Below are positions 5,722 through 5,997 of a stretch of 5,997 bases of DNA, piece after piece. Numbering within the stretch: position 1 is the stretch's first letter; each line of letters opens with the position of its first letter. The notes under the pieces were generated by a model. It was not told where the DNA came from, ran no database searches, and was given only the letters and a program-made list of their open reading frames with translations. The translations under genes were made by a program, and so were the position numbers. The DNA is from an uncultured Oscillospiraceae bacterium (GTDB lineage: Bacteria > Bacillota_A > Clostridia > Oscillospirales > Acutalibacteraceae): the NCBI GenBank assembly GCA_900554165.1, contig USGR01000065.1, forward strand, positions 1-5,997. Reading direction: 5' to 3'.

Positions 5722-5997
5722 ATGAATGTGAAAAAATGGTATGATGAGGAATACGAATTTGAGATTGAGGTAACCGGCTTTCTCCGCGGCGACCGCACAG
5801 AACGATATTGCCGAAACGGCGAAGAAATCGGGGATAAATACACTTGCACCTATGGCTGTCCTGTAAATTCCGATGGATACGGCATTTGCTCTAAAGTAAT
5901 GATGATTATGTTTCCAATTATGGAGGCGGTCAGAAGCGGCGGGGATTTAGAGAATATCGGCGGCAGCGGCAAATACTGCAAAGATATCGTATGCCGT
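5722..5997 (+). CDS. TIGR04076 family protein, 3'-partial
   Basis: The frame stays open to the right edge, so only the first 92 residues are seen and no stop codon is present. The sequence (KKWYDEEYEFEIEVTGFLRG, then RYCRNGEEIGDKYTCTYGCP, MEAVRSGGDLENIGG and CKDIVC) looks like the TIGR04076 family, small cytoplasmic proteins of unknown function common in anaerobic bacteria, usually about 95-110 residues. Six cysteines are present, including a CxxxC pair (TCTYGCP), which could bind a metal or be redox active; this is conjecture. AGGG at 5713-5716 is five bases before the ATG at 5722. A GTG at 5728, which would begin MKKWYDEE, is an equally good start with GGGG just upstream. No Ile codon is ATA (0 of 7), in contrast to the block upstream, which suggests different ancestry or strong expression. 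It has its own promoter and lies where spoIIE would be expected. Confidence 0.85.
   Translation, partial: MNVKKWYDEEYEFEIEVTGFLRGDRTERYCRNGEEIGDKYTCTYGCPVNSDGYGICSKVMMIMFPIMEAVRSGGDLENIGGSGKYCKDIVCR

Overview
The window reads as a chromosomal segment from an endospore-forming, low-to-moderate-GC Firmicute, most likely of class Clostridia. The main reason is gene order. A polysaccharide flippase (SpoVB/YabM type), MazG, HU, an S4-domain RqcP/YabO, the sporulation proteins YabP and YabQ, DivIC/FtsB and an S1-domain YabR follow one another on the + strand. This is the yabM-yabN-yabO-yabP-yabQ-divIC-yabR block that lies before spoIIE in Bacillus subtilis. Isoleucine is frequently encoded by ATA in the syntenic genes (for example 7 of 11 in mazG and 6 of 10 in yabR), which fits an AT-leaning clostridial genome.

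Layout. Bases 1-1691 hold the flippase, whose first residues lie before the window. A good sigma-A-like promoter sits on its stop codon and should drive mazG (1737-2543). The HU gene (2607-2882) has a strong Shine-Dalgarno and a clear intrinsic terminator (2897-2927), so the upstream block closes there. After 218 bases come rqcP (about 3101-3358) and yabP (3462-3743), with a sigma-E-like site between them. A long imperfect hairpin follows yabP, then 392 bases with no recognisable gene. The compact run yabQ - divIC - yabR (4136-5468) ends at a textbook terminator (5478-5503). The last feature is an unrelated gene entering at 5722, a TIGR04076-type cysteine-containing small protein. It has its own promoter with a perfect TATAAT and a distinctly different codon choice, and it is cut by the window end.

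How the genes fit together. YabP and YabQ serve spore formation. DivIC is part of the division septum complex that is also needed for the asymmetric septum. The flippase moves lipid-linked envelope precursors. RqcP, YabR, HU and MazG are housekeeping proteins of translation quality control, RNA binding, nucleoid structure and nucleotide sanitation. I see no mobile element, CRISPR array, RNA gene or defence system. I do not see evidence for a previously undescribed system here. The points worth checking are the odd final gene, the break between yabP and yabQ, and a few start-site and promoter choices.
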